DNA of 64,000 nt from positions 3,842,501-3,906,500 of the forward strand of contig JACVTC010000001.1 in assembly GCA_016946835.1 (NCBI GenBank), given 5' to 3'. The DNA is from Neocallimastix lanati (nom. inval.). Its lineage: Eukaryota; Neocallimastigomycota; Neocallimastigomycetes; Neocallimastigales; Neocallimastigaceae. A program made the translations under genes and the position numbers. Below are positions 35,554 through 48,092 of the stretch, one piece after another (the first letter of the stretch is position 1; every line of letters starts with the position of its first letter). The notes beneath the pieces are model-generated. The model was not told where the DNA came from and made no database searches. It worked only from the letters and a program-made list of their open reading frames with translations.

Positions 35554-38500
35554 ATTATGGGAGTAAGCAATCTCCCAAAATAACTAAAATTGCATCATCA
35601 AATCAATCAATAAATTACCTTAATAACGAAAATAATCAAATCCCTCAAATTAATGTAGCCCAGAAAAAGAAAGTGCCTACAAGTACTTTGGATAAGAATA
35701 AAATCTCTCCAAATAATAAAAGTATCGTTAAACCATCCATTCTTAATCAACCAAATATTAAGAAAGTTAAACAACAAAAGAAAGCAATCAGGAATACAAG
35801 AAGAAGAAAAATAAGTTAAGAACTTAATAATGAAAAACAAAATGACCATGAATTAAATGATAATGATGAAATTATTATTGATGAACCAAATAATACAAAG
35901 GAAAATACAAAAGATTCTGAAATGAAAAATAATTCAGAAAACAATAATGGAAATAATAATGAAAGTAATAATGAAAATAATAAGAATAATGTAATTAACA
36001 TAATTGATGAACATAGAAAAATAAATAATGAAAATAATACCAAAGACGTTCTAACACATAGTCAATCTCTCAGTCAAACTAAACAAACCAGAAAAAGAAG
36101 TATGACAGATATACAAATGTTAGAACCAGGTAATAAATTTAGTATAATTAAGGAAGCCAACAACTTGTTTCCGAAAATTAGTCTTGCACAATTACTTTCT
36201 ATTAGTCCTACTCTTAGGAAGGAATTAGGACAAGGTTGTAAGCCAAAGATAGATAATGTATTATGCTCTCTTTATAATATTCCTATTCCAATCTTCATTG
36301 GAAAAACGAAAGAAGTATTTTTAAAAATTCTTTACGATACAGGAGCAAATGTAAATGTTATAACAACAGGATGTTTAAATAAATTTAATGATGTGAAAAT
36401 TGAAGAAGATATAATAGAACAAAATATTACTTTAGCAAATGGATCTACAGTACCTACTAAATACTATGTTCCATTGAAAATTAACATTAATGATTCTTGC
36501 AACATTTATGAAAAATTTTATATTATAAATCAAGATAATCCATACTTTGATATTATTTTTGGAAGAAGTATCCAAAAGAAATATAGATTACTTATTGATC
36601 CAGATGATGATTTCATATATCAGAAAACAAGAAAAGGTCTTAAAAAGATAATCCAGATAATTAACTCAAATAACACAAATAATATTCCCTTAATGAATGC
36701 TATTTATGTATCTAAAGAAGATGAAGAAATTCATGAATTTAACTCTACCTTAAACGAAATTCTCAATTCTGTTCCAGATAAAGTTAAATCAAAATTTGAA
36801 AGTCTCATTAATCAATACAAAAATTGTATGGCAACATCACTAAGTCAGCTAACAACTGCTAACCTTGAACCACATTCAATAATTACTACTACTGAAAAAC
36901 CTATTAAGCTAAAACCTTATAAATTATCAAAAGAGCATTCTGATATTCTAAAAGAAGAAATTATATCCTTACTTAATAAAGGCTTAATTATTCCCTCGCA
37001 TTCCCCTTGGTCATTTCCTGTTTTATTAGTCAGAAAGAAAAATGGGAAATGGAGACTATGTATAGATTACAGAAGGCTTAATGAAATCACTATTAAAGAT
37101 TCATATGCACTCCCTTTCATCGATGAACTTGTCTCTTCAGTTAGAGGTGCTAAAATATTTTCAGCCCTTGACTTATATTCGGGTTATCACCAAATCCCAA
37201 TGAATCCCAGAGATATCGAAAAAACTTCTTTCACAACAAAATTTGGAAACTATAATTTTGTTGTTATGCCTTTCGGTTTAACTAATGCTCCCGCTACCTT
37301 TCAAAGGGAGATGAACAGAATCCTTTTACCCCTCATTGGTAAATGCTTATTCGTTTACATCGATGACATAGTTGTATATTCTACTTCTATTGAAGAACAT
37401 CTTGAACATTTAAAACAAGTATTTGAAATATTCTCCAAGTATAATCTCTCCCTCAATCTTCAAAAATGCAAATTTTTCCAAGAATCAATTGAAGTCTTAG
37501 GTCATGTTCTTACCCCTAATGGTTTAAAAACTGTTCCTTCTAAAGTTCAAAGTATAGCCCTTTGGGAAGCTCCCAAAAATGTTAATGAACTCAGGTCTTT
37601 CCTTGGTCTTGCTAGTTATTACAGAAAATTTATACAAAATTTCTCTATTAGAGCTGACTCTCTTTTTAAACTACTTAAGAAAAATCAACCATATATATGG
37701 ACTTCTGATCGTAATGAAGCTTTTGAAGACATACGTCACTGTTTATTGTCTGACCCTATATTATGTTATCCTGACTTTGATAAAGAATTTATTGTTAGAA
37801 CAGACGCCTCTACTCAAGGTATCGGTGCTGTCCTCTTACAGGTGGAGGAAGACAAATTGGAACACCCAATTTGTTGTGTAAGTCGTACTTTATCACCTCC
37901 AGAAAGAAATTACTCTGTAACTGATCTTGAAGGTTTGGCTATTAATTACGCAATCCAAAAATTCCGTCAGTACTTAATTAGTAACAAGAAACCAACTATA
38001 TTCATTACGGATCATAAACCACTCTTAGGATTTTACAAAAATACTATTCCAAATAAAGGAAGACACATGCGTTGGATAGAAGAATTTAACAAATATAAAA
38101 TTGAACTAAAATATGAAAAAGGAAAGAAAAATGTTTTCGCAGACGCTCTTTCAAGACTACCTTCAAAAGACAGCGAAGATATTATAAAATGTATTAATAC
38201 AATTTTAGCTGATCTTAATCCAAAAGATTTAAACCTACCAGAAGGAATAATCAAATACTTCACTAAGAATTATCAAGTTGTTGATAACATCTTATATTAT
38301 AAGAAAGATGATACTTATTTAAAAGTTATCTACCGTGATGAAGACAAAAAGGATATAATTAATCGTGCTCATTCTGTAGGACATGAAGGAGCCGAAAAAA
38401 CTGTAAACAGAATACTAAATTCATATTATTGGCCCGGCATTTGGAATGACGTTAGGATGTGGATCAAATCTTGCAGAAAATGTCAACTTTGTAGACCAAA

Positions 38501-39419
38501 ACCAATCCCGAAAAACACTGCAGATAATGTAACACCAGTTGAACAACCATTTACTCGTGTTGGACTTGATACGATTGGTCCTCTTCCAATTACTAAAAAT
38601 GGAAATATGTATATTATTACATTGGTTGACTACTTCACAAAATGGGTTGAAGCTAAAGCCATTCCAAACACAAAGACTGAAGAAGTTATAAAATTTTTAA
38701 CTGAAGTTATATCAAGACATGGTCCTCCAGAAATAATTGTTACAGATAATGGAAGTTCGTTCGCATCAGATATTACTAAAATGATGATCGATCTTTATGG
38801 GTCATGGGTGCACTTTGTATCTCCACATCATCCAGAATCAAATGGTATGATTGAAAACCGTAATAGAGAAGTAGAGAAAATTCTAAGACTCTTAGTTGAA
38901 AACGAAAGTGAATGGGATGAATATTTACCATCCGCACCTTGGGCTCTTAGAACAACAAAAAATTCCAAAACAAAATTTAGCAGCTTTGAATTACTTTATG
39001 GGAGAAAAGACACCTGGCCATTAGAAGTAATGTTTCCAGATATTTACAAAGATCCAAATGAAACAGATGAAGAATATATTTTTAGAAGATTCCTTAGACA
39101 TCAGAATTGGGTGAAACAAGCAACAGAATATTCGGATTACGCAAATCAATATTGGGAACATCGCATTGGACTATCGAAATCACTAAAGAAAAATTATAAA
39201 CCCGGAGATTATGTGATGATAAGATTAATTGGAAGAAGTAAGTTAAATCCTTACTTTTATGGACCATATAAAGTAGTTAACAAACAAAAATTCAATACAG
39301 TTGTCCTCGAAGATCCTCAAACAGGAAAACTTCTTGATCGAAATGTACATATTAAAAATGTTTTTCCTTATATCATTCCAGAAAAAGAATTAACTTCAAG
39401 GGACGAAGTTCAATTTTAA
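35541..39419 (+). pseudogene. Element 2 pol region
   Basis: Pol of the Ty3-like element in the -1 frame: a charged Asn/Glu-rich N-terminal stretch, aspartic protease (LYDTGANVNV near 36337), reverse transcriptase (CIDYRRLNE, MPFGLTNAP, YIDD at 37356-37367), RNase H (RTDASTQGIG, ITDHKPL, ADALS), an integrase zinc finger (HEGAEK...CRKCQLC, about 38380-38490), the integrase core (DTIGPL, TDNGSSF, ENRNRE), and a C-terminal GPYKVV segment. Broken once, otherwise well preserved. Confidence 0.9.
35544..35593 (+). promoter_or_regulatory. -1 frameshift signal between gag and pol (element 2)
   Basis: Slippery heptamer T TTA AAT at 35544-35550 in the gag frame, immediately before the gag stop. After a 7-nt spacer comes stem 1 TGGGAG (35558-35563) with CTCCCA (35572-35577). 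Loop bases GCAAT (35567-35571) can pair with ATTGC (35589-35593), giving an H-type pseudoknot. The pol frame is -1 relative to gag. This is the recoding layout retroviruses and several LTR elements are known to use. Confidence 0.85.
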
Positions 39420-39431
39420 CCGCCGAGGAAT

Positions 39432-39924
39432 TGATAAATAACAAAATTAATAAATCTTGAAAATTTATTATACATAAAATCAAAACTAACCTTAGCCAAG
39501 TTTAATAATAATTTAATAAAATAAAAAAAAAAATTAATTAATTAATTAATTAAAACAAATAAATTACACTTAAAAATTACATTAATACTCAGATATGAAA
39601 GAAATATTATATATTTTTCAAAATAAAAATATTAAGATTAAATTTAAAATAAAATAATTAATTTTTATAATTAGTTTTATAATAATTTTTATAATTAATT
39701 TTATAATTAAATAATATTTTTATAATAACAAAATTTATTAATTTAAATAACAAAATATTTTTAATTATTTTTATAATAAACAAATTTATTTATTTTATTA
39801 TTAATTATTTATTTTATTATTAATTTTATTACTTTTATTTTATTTAATTATTCTTTTTATTTATAAATTATAAATAGTTTAATTTTAAAGAAAAATATAA
39901 ATACTTGTAAATATTTCATGTAAA

Positions 39925-39955
<31 letters not shown>

Positions 39956-40189
39956 TAATTTTATAATTTTAATAATCACTTTAAATTTTGTAATGTTTAA
40001 TAAATTTTAATAAAAGATTTATAAAATAAAATATTAGAAAACAAGTGTTCTAATAAACCAAATTTTTAGTGTTATTTTTAATAAAACATTTTTAATTCAT
40101 AAATAACTTATACAGTTATTATTAAAATAAATTGAAATTATCACTTTTTAATTCTATATTAAAATTAAGATAATTTCTAAAATTTATCA
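39432..40189 (+). repeat. Element 2 3' LTR
   Basis: 758 bp, near-identical to the 5' LTR. The short purine-rich GCCGAGGAA just before it is the polypurine tract candidate. Followed by AATTT. Confidence 0.9.
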
Positions 40190-40194
40190 AATTT

Positions 40195-41074
40195 TGTGTA
40201 ATAATTCTATTAAGAACTAACTCAAAATAGAATTATTAACTACAACTTAACGACTAATTCATTAAGTTGAGAAAATAAAATAAAATAAATTTTTTTACCT
40301 TTAGAGTAGAGTTTATTATAAAATTAATTATAATAATAACACAAAAAGTAAGAAAAGAATTGTTTGTATAAATTGATTTTAAAAATATGTTTTTTGAATA
40401 AAATATTTTTATTAATTTATTAAAGTTAAAAATATAAAATTGTTACTATTATAACTATGTTTTTTATAATAATAACTCTTGATTTCTCAAAGAGAATTCA
40501 AGAGCCTTATTTATATTTTTTTATGAAAATAAGGTTAAATAAGAAAGGGTTTTCTAATCTTAACAAATCTCTTATCTAGGAAAAGATTAGATAGAAAAAC
40601 CTAGATAAGTTTTCGATCGATATTCTATCCATATCGATCATCGCATTAATTAAGTAAAACCGATTACTTCTAAAAAGTAATTGGAAAAAATCTTAATTAA
40701 CCGATTTTCCAATCTAATGATCGAAAATAAAAGAATAAAATAATAAAAGATATTTCGATCATATAATTTATCCTTATATTAAAAATATAAAATTAAATAG
40801 TTAATAAAATACAGAATACATTATAAAATACAGAATACATTATAAAATACAGAATAAAATACAATACAAAATACATTAGTTACAGTAGAGAATTTAACAT
40901 ATTGTAAATATATTATTTAAAATTAATTAAATAAATTTTGTTAAATTAATGAATATTTAAAATTAAATTAAATAAATTTAATAAATATTATATGTAATTA
41001 AATAAAGTTATAGTTATAATAACTTAACTAAGAAAATATAATTATTTGCTAACAAATAATTATAGATTCTTACA
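40195..41074 (+). repeat. Stack unit A (solo-LTR-like, TGTGTAA type)
   Basis: About 880 bp, TGTGTAATAATTCT...GATTCTTACA, flanked by ATTT. The 5' part holds two hairpins (AATAATTCTATT with AATAGAATTATT; AACTTAA with TTAAGTT). 40471-40511 is a hairpin (P1) and 40553-40609 an H-type pseudoknot shared with units B and H. No protein frame. Confidence 0.7.
40471..40609 (+). ncRNA. P1 hairpin plus H-type pseudoknot, copy in unit A
   Basis: P1: AATAA/TTATT outer and CTCTTGA/TCAAGAG inner pairs within 40471-40511. Pseudoknot stem 1: TCTAATCT (40553-40560) with AGATTAGA (40584-40591), 8 bp. Stem 2: CTTATCTAGG (40571-40580) with CCTAGATAAG (40600-40609), 10 bp. The crossing loops are short and A-rich (AAA; TAGAAAAA). 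Confidence 0.7.
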
Positions 41075-41077
41075 TTT

Positions 41078-41127
41078 TGTGTAAGAAACTCTAATAAAAA
41101 AAATATTTTATAAGAGTTTTCTTTTAT

Positions 41128-41170
<43 letters not shown>

Positions 41171-42194
41171 CTATATAAAGTTTGAGTTTATTATTAAATA
41201 ATATAATAAAGAAAAAATACTTATATCGGACAAACTAAAGTAGAGAAAGTAGAGATATAGTATATGAATATATATATAGATATAATTTTTTTAAAAAAAA
41301 AAAAAAAACACAAAATTTTTTAAGAAAAAGTATTTTTTAGAAAATTTAAATTTTAAGTTATTATTATTTTAATATTTCTTTATTAATATTTTATTTAATA
41401 ATAATAACTCTTGATTTCTGAAAAAGCAGAAATCAATCGTTATTTTATACTTTTTTGATTATTAATTAATCTTAATTTATAATATTTATTTATTTTTGTC
41501 ATATGTTTATTTAATTAATAATTATTTAATATAAAATATTAATTATTTCTTGGCTAAGCTATTAATTGCTAGTCAGCTGTTGTATCTTCAGGAAAAGACT
41601 AGCAGAAAAACCTAAAGATTTCTTAATTGTAATAATATTAGAACGAATTATATTTCAAGGAAATTTATTATTTAATTTATCTAATATTATTGTAAAAATA
41701 ATTTTAAAACATTAAATATTAAATCTATTATTTAATTTATTTATTATTTAATATTATTGTGAAAATAATTTTAAAACATTAAATATTAAATCTATTATTT
41801 AATTTATTTGTTATTTAATATTATTATGATAATTGTTTGAAATAATTTTAAAACTTTGACTATTAAAGTTTGCTATTAATTTATGACTTAAATTTTAATT
41901 TATCATTTAATAATTTTGTATATGAGTCAGCGATATTAATAATTTACCTAAAATTAATTTAATAAAGTTTAGTAATAAAATAAATGATAAATATAATTAT
42001 ATATGTAAAAATTATAATAAATTTTATTATTATAAATTTTATTATTATAAATTTTATTTTTTTTAATTTTATTATACTTATGTATTTAATTTTTTAATTA
42101 ATAAAATTTATGTTCATATTAATTCCTTTTATTTTAATTAATAAAATTTATATTTAGACTAAGAAATATAGAAAATATTTCTATATTTCTTACA
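41078..42194 (+). repeat. Stack unit B (solo-LTR-like, TGTGTAA type)
   Basis: About 1.1 kb, TGTGTAAGAAACTC...TATTTCTTACA. It opens with a GAAACTCT/AGAGTTTTC hairpin, has a T run at about 41132-41166, a TATA-like TATATAAAG near 41173, and the P1 plus pseudoknot module at 41403-41619. No protein frame. Confidence 0.7.
41403..41619 (+). ncRNA. P1 hairpin plus H-type pseudoknot, copy in unit B
   Basis: P1: AATAAC/GTTATT outer and TTGATTTCTG/CAGAAATCAA inner pairs, 41403-41444. Stem 1: GCTAGTC (41568-41574) with GACTAGC (41597-41603). Stem 2: ATCTTCAGG (41584-41592) with CCTAAAGAT (41611-41619), 8 of 9 pairs. An AT-rich insertion separates P1 from the pseudoknot compared with unit H. Confidence 0.7.
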
Positions 42195-42197
42195 TTT

Positions 42198-43078
42198 TGT
42201 TACGGTACAATTAAATAAAGAAAAATTAAACTATTTAAAGAAAATATTAAAGTAAAAAATATTATTAACAATTATAAAATAAATATAAAAAAAATTGAAT
42301 ATTAAAATATTAGTTATAGAATATTATAAAGTTAAATAAAAATAATTAGATGTATTGAAAAATCATGTATTAATTATATTATTTAATATTGTAAAATTTT
42401 TATATAATATTTTAATAATTTAGAAAATTTAAGTCTATTATATTTTTATTATAAAATTTTTATTATTAAATTTTTATTATTAAATTTTTATTATTAAATT
42501 TTTATTATTAAATTTTTATTATTAAATTTTTATTATTAAATTTTTATTTTTATTTTTAATCCAATCAAATAAATATTTTATTAGTATAAATAAGAACAAA
42601 GTAACACAATACTTTTGTTCTCTCACTTTTTTTCTTACGACTTTATTATTATATTATTTTTTTAATATTTTCTAAAAGTTAAATAATAAATTAAATAGTT
42701 TAAAATAAATTAATATTTATTAAATAGTTTTTTCTAAATTTAGTGTTTTAAAAGTGTTTAATTAATAGTTTTTGTGTTTATAATATTAAGATAGTATAGT
42801 AAAAAATTAGTTTAGTAATAGATTAGCTGTATTAAGCATTTTATAGAAATAGTAATAGATTTAGAAAAATTGTTTAGTTTAGATTAGAATAGTTTAGATT
42901 AGGATATTAGTTTAAGTTATTTTAATTTAGTTTAGATTCTTTTAGATTAGGATAGTTTAGACTAAAATTAGAATAGTTAATTAATTAATTTAGGTTTAGA
43001 ATTAGAGAATATTAGTTTAAATTTTTCTTATTATTAGAATATATTATTTTATTAATAAAATCTTCAGATCTTGTACCA
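42198..43078 (+). repeat. Stack unit C (solo-LTR-like)
   Basis: About 880 bp, TGTTACGG...CTTGTACCA, flanked by ATTT on both sides. A short ATT-rich tandem repeat lies at about 42455-42555 and a TATA-like GTATAAATAAG near 42574. No protein frame. Confidence 0.7.
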
Positions 43079-43082
43079 ATTT

Positions 43083-43907
43083 TGGTAAAGAACGAACATA
43101 TAATGGATTATTAATTAAAATTTCAACTTACTTTAGAATCCTTTACTTAATATTACTTTACTATATTTTCTATACTAAATTATTTTATAAATTAATTTTT
43201 TTATATTTTTATTAAAAGTTTCTGAAATATTATCAATAATTCTATATTTTTATTATTAATATCAATATCTATAATTTAACCTTAAATTTTATTATTTTAT
43301 TAAAGTGTTTATTATCAATATTAATATTTTATTTTTATTTTCAAATATATTATTATATTATTATTATATTGTATCAATATTAAAATTGTATTCTATTTAG
43401 TATTTTATTTTATTTTTAAATTGATTATTTAATATTTTTATTCCCCACAAATAAAATCAAATCTTAATTGATTAATAATAAATATTAAATATATTATAGT
43501 TTTTAAATTTATTTTATATAAAATATAAGAATATTATATTAACATTCTTGATTAAAATAACTTTATTTTTCTGTAAAATCTTTTTAAATTTTGTTTGTTA
43601 CTTTTCGTATATATTAAATAATTTAGTTTTAGTATATGAAAAATAATATAAAATTATATAAACAAAATTTATTAAAATAAAAATACTTATGAATTAGTTA
43701 ATTTAAATTAATATAAAATTTTAAGTAATTAGTAATAGTAAATTATTTTTTTTTTAAATATGATAATAAAATGTAGAAAGGCTTTACATATTTATTTTTT
43801 TTCAAAAAGTATAAATAAGTGAAGTTTTTCAATAATTAAAATGTAGACAGAAAAATATTAAAAATAAATAATTAAATAAAGTTTCTAATAAAACCCGAAC
43901 CATAACA
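43083..43907 (+). repeat. Stack unit D (solo-LTR-like)
   Basis: About 825 bp, TGGTAAAGAACG...CCATAACA, flanked by ATTT. TATA-like GTATAAATAAG near 43809. The start resembles unit G and the end resembles unit E, so the families are related. Confidence 0.7.
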
Positions 43908-43911
43908 ATTT

Positions 43912-45024
43912 TGATAAAGAATGAAGTAATAAATTGATTCTTATTAAAAACCTTTTAATATAGTCAATGTGATTTTTAAAATATTAATAAATTTATGTAT
44001 TCTTTACATTAATAATTTTACTATATTATTTGATCTGAAAATTTAAGTTTATACATAAAATTTAATTTAAATTTATGTTCATTCCTTATAAAGGTAAATT
44101 AAATTTATGAGTGTTTATCAATAACATAGTACTAATTACTTTTAGTATTATTCTTCTAAATAAGGAATAATTCCTGTATATAAACAACTTAAATAACTTT
44201 ATCAATATTTCTGTCTTTCGAATTAAGAAATAATTGAAATGAAAGAAATAAATAAAATAAAATTTTCTGTATTTAAAATTGAAAAAGATTTTTCATATAT
44301 TAATAAATGTATTTTATTTTCTATTATGTCATTCAAATTAATATATAAGATTACATATTAAATTAGTATCAAAATTAAGTTAAAGTATTCAATTTTATTG
44401 TAATACTGCTTCTCTTTTTTTTTGTTTAATTCTTATCTATAATGCATCTTTTATATTATAGATTTATTTTAGTTAATTTGAATATTAGGAAATAATAAAA
44501 TTTCTATTTATTACAATAAGGAAATAATCAATAAGATTTAAAAATCTATTGTTTTTCCATTCTCTTCAACTACTTCCAGAGGCTTTGCTACTTTTATATC
44601 TTCAAAAAGATATAAATTGTCTACCTTGGAACCCCTTTCTAGGGGAGAGGAAAAAAAAAAATAGGATTAAATAAAATAAAAATAAAAATAAAAATATAAT
44701 AATTATATAAATATAAATAAAAATAAAAATAAAAATAAAATAAATAAATAAAAATAAAATAAATAAATAAAAATAAAATAAATAAATAAAAATAAAATAA
44801 AAATAAAAATAAAAGTAAAAATAAAAATAAAATAAATATATAAAAATAAAATAAAGATAAAATAAATAAATAAAAATATAGTTAAAATAAAAATATAATA
44901 ATTAAATAAAAATAAAATAAAAGAAAAGAAATAAAAAAAAAATTATTGTGAAAGATTAAATTTTTTTTTTTGTTTTGTGTTTTAATATTATATAATTTTT
45001 TTTTGAATTCCTCGAGCCATAACA
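43912..45024 (+). repeat. Stack unit E (solo-LTR-like)
   Basis: About 1.1 kb, TGATAAAGAATG...CCATAACA, flanked by ATTT. It contains GATATAAATTG near 44610, a CCCC/GGGG hairpin near 44631-44646, and an expanded AAAATAAAT tract at 44650-44940. Confidence 0.7.
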
Positions 45025-45028
45025 ATTT

Positions 45029-45703
45029 TGATAAATAACAAAATTATAAATTAAGAAAAATCAATAAAATGGAATAATAACCCTCTTCATTAGTTATTGA
45101 TAATTATAAAATAATATTTTAATAAAAATAAATTAAAAGATTTAAAATTATTAAATAAATATTATTTTAATTTAAAGAACAATGTATTTTATATTAAATT
45201 ATTCTTTTATTTTACTTTAACGATTTTAAATTAAATCTCAGTTTAAATTGATATTAATATTAATTAAAAAGAAACTTATTAATAATAACAAAATTGTTTA
45301 TTTTATCTTAAAAGTGTTTACTTAAAATAATTATATAGTTTTATTTTAAATAATTTAAACTTAAAAGAAAAATATAAAAACTTGTAAATATTTCTTTAAA
45401 AATAAAAAAAATCAGAATTCAAGAATTAAAAATTTAAAATCTAAGTTTTAATAAATTATTTTCTTTTATTCTCATTTATTTTAAATACTTTTTTTATTAA
45501 GAATATAAATATTCAAAATAATAAAAAGTACAATTTTATATTGATAAATAAAGTTTTATTATAAAAAAACAAATATTCTTTTCTTACTATAAACTTTAGT
45601 GTTTTAATTAACATTTTTGTGTTAATAACTACCTTTTTAATTGACACATTATTATCACTTTTAGAAGTAAATTCTAAATTAAGATAATAATCAATATTTG
45701 TCA
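45029..45703 (+). repeat. Stack unit F, diverged solo LTR related to elements 2/3
   Basis: About 675 bp, TGATAAATAACAAAAT...TTTGTCA, flanked by ATTT. It shares with the element 2/3 LTR the start, the AATATAAAAACTTG promoter-like motif, a TTTAGTGTT segment, and a TATCACTTTT-like segment near its end. A solo LTR of the same superfamily, older. Confidence 0.8.
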
Positions 45704-45708
45704 ATTTT

Positions 45709-46723
45709 TGGTAAAGAATGAATTAATAACCTTTATTTTATTATTAATAATTCTTTACTAAATTGTACTTTCCTATATTCTTGATAACCTAAACTTAATA
45801 ATAAAATTTAATTTATTTTGATATAAATTAATTTTAACTTGTAAATAATGTAAATAAATCTTAATTAATTACTTTATTGTTATATTATTAAATATATGTA
45901 TATATTAAAATACAATTGTAAATATTAAAATTATACTTTTAAGATACTAAATTATTAAAACTATTAATTAAATATTATTATAAAAATTATTATAAAATTA
46001 TTAAAATTATTAATTAAATATTATTATAAAAATTATTATAAACTATTAATATTATAAAATTATTAAAATTATTAAATATTATTATAAAAATTTATTTATT
46101 ATAACTATTAAATATTATTATAAAATTATTAAGATTATTAATTAAATTTATTATTAAAAAAATATTATTAATTATTATTTATTATAAAAATTTATTATTT
46201 AGATATTATAAAATTTATTAATTAAATATTATAAAAATTTTATTTTATTTTTGAAACTAATTGCAAGTATTATTTAAAATAATTAAAGATTATTAAATTT
46301 ATTATATTAATCTTTAAAAACAATTTATTTAACTTAAAAATATCAAAGAAAATAGTAAAAACTATTTTCTATATATTTATTTTATAATTATTTTTAATTA
46401 AATTATATTTGAATATTATATTATTATATTTATAAAAATTAAAACAAAAATGAATTATTGATATAAAATTAATTCAATAATTCTATAAAATTTCTTAAAT
46501 TATAAATAAATAATTATACTTTAAAATTATAAAAAAATATAAATACTGTAAATATTTCTTAAAAATTAAATATGTACTTCAAAAAATAAAATTCTATATT
46601 AATAAATAATAAATAATTTTTATAAAAAGAATTATTTTTTTTTTTATTTAAAATCAAAGCAGTGTAATACCCGTCCCCCCCTGCTTGATTTTAAATATCT
46701 AAGTGTCAACCCCGAGTCTACCA
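45709..46723 (+). repeat. Stack unit G (solo-LTR-like) with C-rich-loop hairpin
   Basis: About 1 kb, TGGTAAAGAATG...GTCTACCA, with TGGTA/TACCA ends. A TATA-like AATATAAATACTG lies near 46539. At 46646-46696 is a 16-bp helix with one bulge whose 18-nt loop is C-rich (ACCCGTCCCCCC), conspicuous in DNA this AT-rich. Confidence 0.7.
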
Positions 46724-46726
46724 TTT

Positions 46727-48088
46727 TGTGTAATAACACAAAATTAATACTTAACTTTTATAAAAATAACAATAATTGTGTTAAAGTTTTTAGTGATAAT
46801 TTGGTCTTAACGATTAGGTCAAGATGCCAAATTATAGTAATTAATTAATTTATAATTTAAATTTACTTTATTTAAAACACATTGTTATTAATAAATTTTT
46901 GAAATAAGTTTTTATTTAAAATATAAATTTTATTTAATCTTAATAATATTTTATTACATTATTATTTTATATAATTATTACTATAATTTAAATTACAATA
47001 ATCCTACAAAGGATTAATCAAAAGATTTAAACATGTATTTATATAAAATAATTAATTATTAAAATATTAATTATTAATATGAATATGTAATAATATTAAT
47101 ATAAGTTTGATATTGATAATATAAAGTAAGATAATAATATAAATATTTAATATAAATAAAATATAAGAATATAATATTTGCTAAATATTATATTTTATAA
47201 TTAAAATATAATATGTAGAAATTAATTTAATATGACAATCACGTGTTTACATTATTTAATATTAAATTCAATATGTTAATAATATTTAGTAATTAGTTGG
47301 CCTAGACTAATTCCTAAATATTTTAATAAAGTTAATTTAATAATAATTATTATATTATTATTTTTTAATATTGAAATTAAAATAACTGAATTATTGAAAT
47401 TGAAATTGAATTGAAATTCAGTTATTATCTTAACAAATTGATAAAAAATATTTCGAGTTTATTAAGAAATTTTATTATATATTATTTTCTAAATAATAAC
47501 TCTTTATTTTTATTTTATAGAAAAAATCAAGGTTATTTATAATTTTTTTGTTCATAATCTTAAAAGTTGTTCTTTCAGGAAAAAGATTATGAGAAAAAAC
47601 CTGAAAGATAAAATAAATTAATTATTTATTATTAAATATAATTTAATATTATTTAATATTGGCAATTAACCAATATTTTATGAAATTATTTATTATGATG
47701 TTTTAAGTTTATAATTATTAATTAATTTTATATTAATTTAATATTAATTATATTAATATTAAATGTTTTAATAGAATTAATCACGTATTATTGTTAATGA
47801 TAAATCAAATGATTAATTATTTATATTAAATAGAAATTGGTTATTAATTAAAGATATTGTTTATGTTTCATAATAATTAATTATTAATTAGTTAAAAAAT
47901 TAATTTTATCAATTAATAATTATTTTTATTTTATTATTTAATAATAATTATTAAAATTATAGTATATTAAATAATATTAAGTGTTAATTTTATTGTAAAA
48001 TTATTTAAATCTTAATTAATAATAAAAATAAATATAATATTTATATTATATTTGGTTAAGTGTGACTAATTAATTAGTCAACACTTAT
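46727..48088 (+). repeat. Stack unit H (solo-LTR-like, TGTGTAA type)
   Basis: About 1.36 kb, TGTGTAATAACAC...CAACACTTAT, flanked by ATTT. It starts with two hairpins (TAACACAA/TTGTGTTA; ATAATTTGG/CCAAATTAT) in the same arrangement as unit A, and carries the most compact P1 plus pseudoknot module at 47495-47608. Confidence 0.7.
47495..47608 (+). ncRNA. P1 hairpin plus H-type pseudoknot, copy in unit H
   Basis: P1: AATAAC/GTTATT with further inner pairs, 47495-47537. Stem 1: TCATAATCT (47552-47560) with AGATTATGA (47584-47592), 9 bp. Stem 2: TCTTTCAGG (47571-47579) with CCTGAAAGA (47600-47608), 9 bp. Loops: TAAAAGTTGT, AAAA, GAAAAAA. Confidence 0.7.
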
Positions 48089-48092
48089 ATTT

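Larger units (their letters stand above)
32896..40189 (+). mobile_element. Element 2: Ty3-like LTR element
   Basis: A 7.3-kb Ty3/gypsy-type element on +. LTRs are 32896-33653 and 39432-40189 (758 bp each, very similar with small indels), with perfect 8-bp terminal inverted repeats TGATAAAT/ATTTATCA. Flanks share AATT, a 4-bp duplication. Inside are a PBS candidate, a structured leader, gag (34660-35553), and pol in the -1 frame. It is nearly whole, with about one break in pol. Young, given LTR similarity and near-identity to element 3. It has no chromodomain and a separate gag frame, so it differs from element 1. Confidence 0.95.

Noticed and set aside
35607-36043. Hydrophobic antisense frames over element 2 pol N-terminus
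   Set aside because: Complement of Asn/Glu/Lys-rich codons gives Phe/Leu/Ile runs; mirrored in element 3 for the same reason.
40190-48092. A single large non-coding gene or element
   Set aside because: Repeated ATTT|TG joints and related LTR starts show it is a series of separate units.
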